In this document: in pieces, positions 63,998 to 64,000 of the stretch
Numbering within the stretch: the first letter of the stretch is position 1
Layout of the letters: each line of letters begins with the position of its first letter
From: Paenibacillus thermotolerans
Lineage (GTDB): Bacteria; Bacillota; Bacilli; Paenibacillales; YIM-B00363
DNA: 64,000 nt
Direction of reading: 5' to 3'
Assembly (NCBI RefSeq): GCF_028745515.1
Contig: NZ_JAQZSG010000002.1
Coordinates: 1 to 64,000 of the forward strand
Program-made: the position numbers and the translations under genes
Notes under the pieces: generated by a model
Databases searched by the model: none
What the model was told of the DNA's origin: nothing
Seen by the model: only the letters and a program-made list of their open reading frames with translations

Positions 63998-64000
63998 GGG

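Overview
The window looks like a chromosomal segment of a Gram-positive, GC-rich member of the Paenibacillaceae (Paenibacillus/Cohnella-like). Support comes from a Bacillus-type cggR-gapA-pgk-tpiA-gpmI-eno operon, secG-rnr-smpB-ssrA, strong GGAGG ribosome binding sites, YesM/YesN-type two-component systems, LplA/LplB-type sugar transporters, and small YjcZ-like and YdjO-like proteins. No species call is possible from sequence inspection alone.

Layout. 1-1.13 kb: seven copies of a 113-bp tandem repeat, an inverted-repeat intergenic element and a tRNA-Arg(CCG) gene. 1.2-8.6 kb: the central glycolytic operon, with a SigA promoter and a clear two-half-site CggR operator. 8.7-14.3 kb: a membrane M50-like protein, a 33-aa YjcZ-like peptide, secG, rnr (with a long Gly/Lys tail), smpB and the tmRNA gene ssrA. 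14.3-22.2 kb: a visibly AT-richer accessory region attached to the 3' end of ssrA. Displaced copies of the ssrA 3' end lie at 14531, 15674 and 22003, and a 160-bp near-perfect direct repeat (14325-14484 and 22003-22162) brackets the region. It carries a DUF3800 protein and a glycan locus: three related glycosyltransferases (one fused to a ricin-type lectin domain), a GT4 enzyme, a choline/aminoglycoside-kinase-like protein and a nucleotidyltransferase-HAD fusion. No recombinase gene is visible.

22.2-33.4 kb: a carbohydrate-uptake locus with an LplA-like binding protein, two permeases (no ATPase), a YesM/YesN pair, an AraC regulator and a GH2 beta-galactosidase. 33.4-36.3 kb: a second AT-richer patch with a decayed SEC-C protein gene and a two-gene ParM/ParR-like actin segregation module. 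36.4-41.4 kb: an Asp-box (BNR) protein, a small membrane protein and a LiaS/LiaR-like sensor-regulator pair. 41.5-50 kb: a ribose-type ABC transporter operon with a candidate CcpA site, then a GntR regulator divergent from a dehydrogenase/GntP transporter/DUF1537 kinase operon that resembles part of a four-carbon sugar-acid pathway. 50-57.2 kb: a YdjO-like cold-inducible gene with a terminator-like leader hairpin, a zinc-ribbon protein and a 2053-aa membrane-anchored protein with two VWA domains. 57.4-64 kb: a truncated secreted-protein gene, an OpuC-like osmolyte ABC transporter downstream of an acyltransferase-like gene, a cNMP-binding/CPBP fusion and a small DUF1059-like protein.

The most distinctive points are the tandem accretion of degraded ssrA-linked elements carrying a glycan locus, the chromosomal ParM/ParR module, the giant double-VWA protein and the hairpin leader of the YdjO gene. 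All function calls rest on reading motifs and context; no database search was run.
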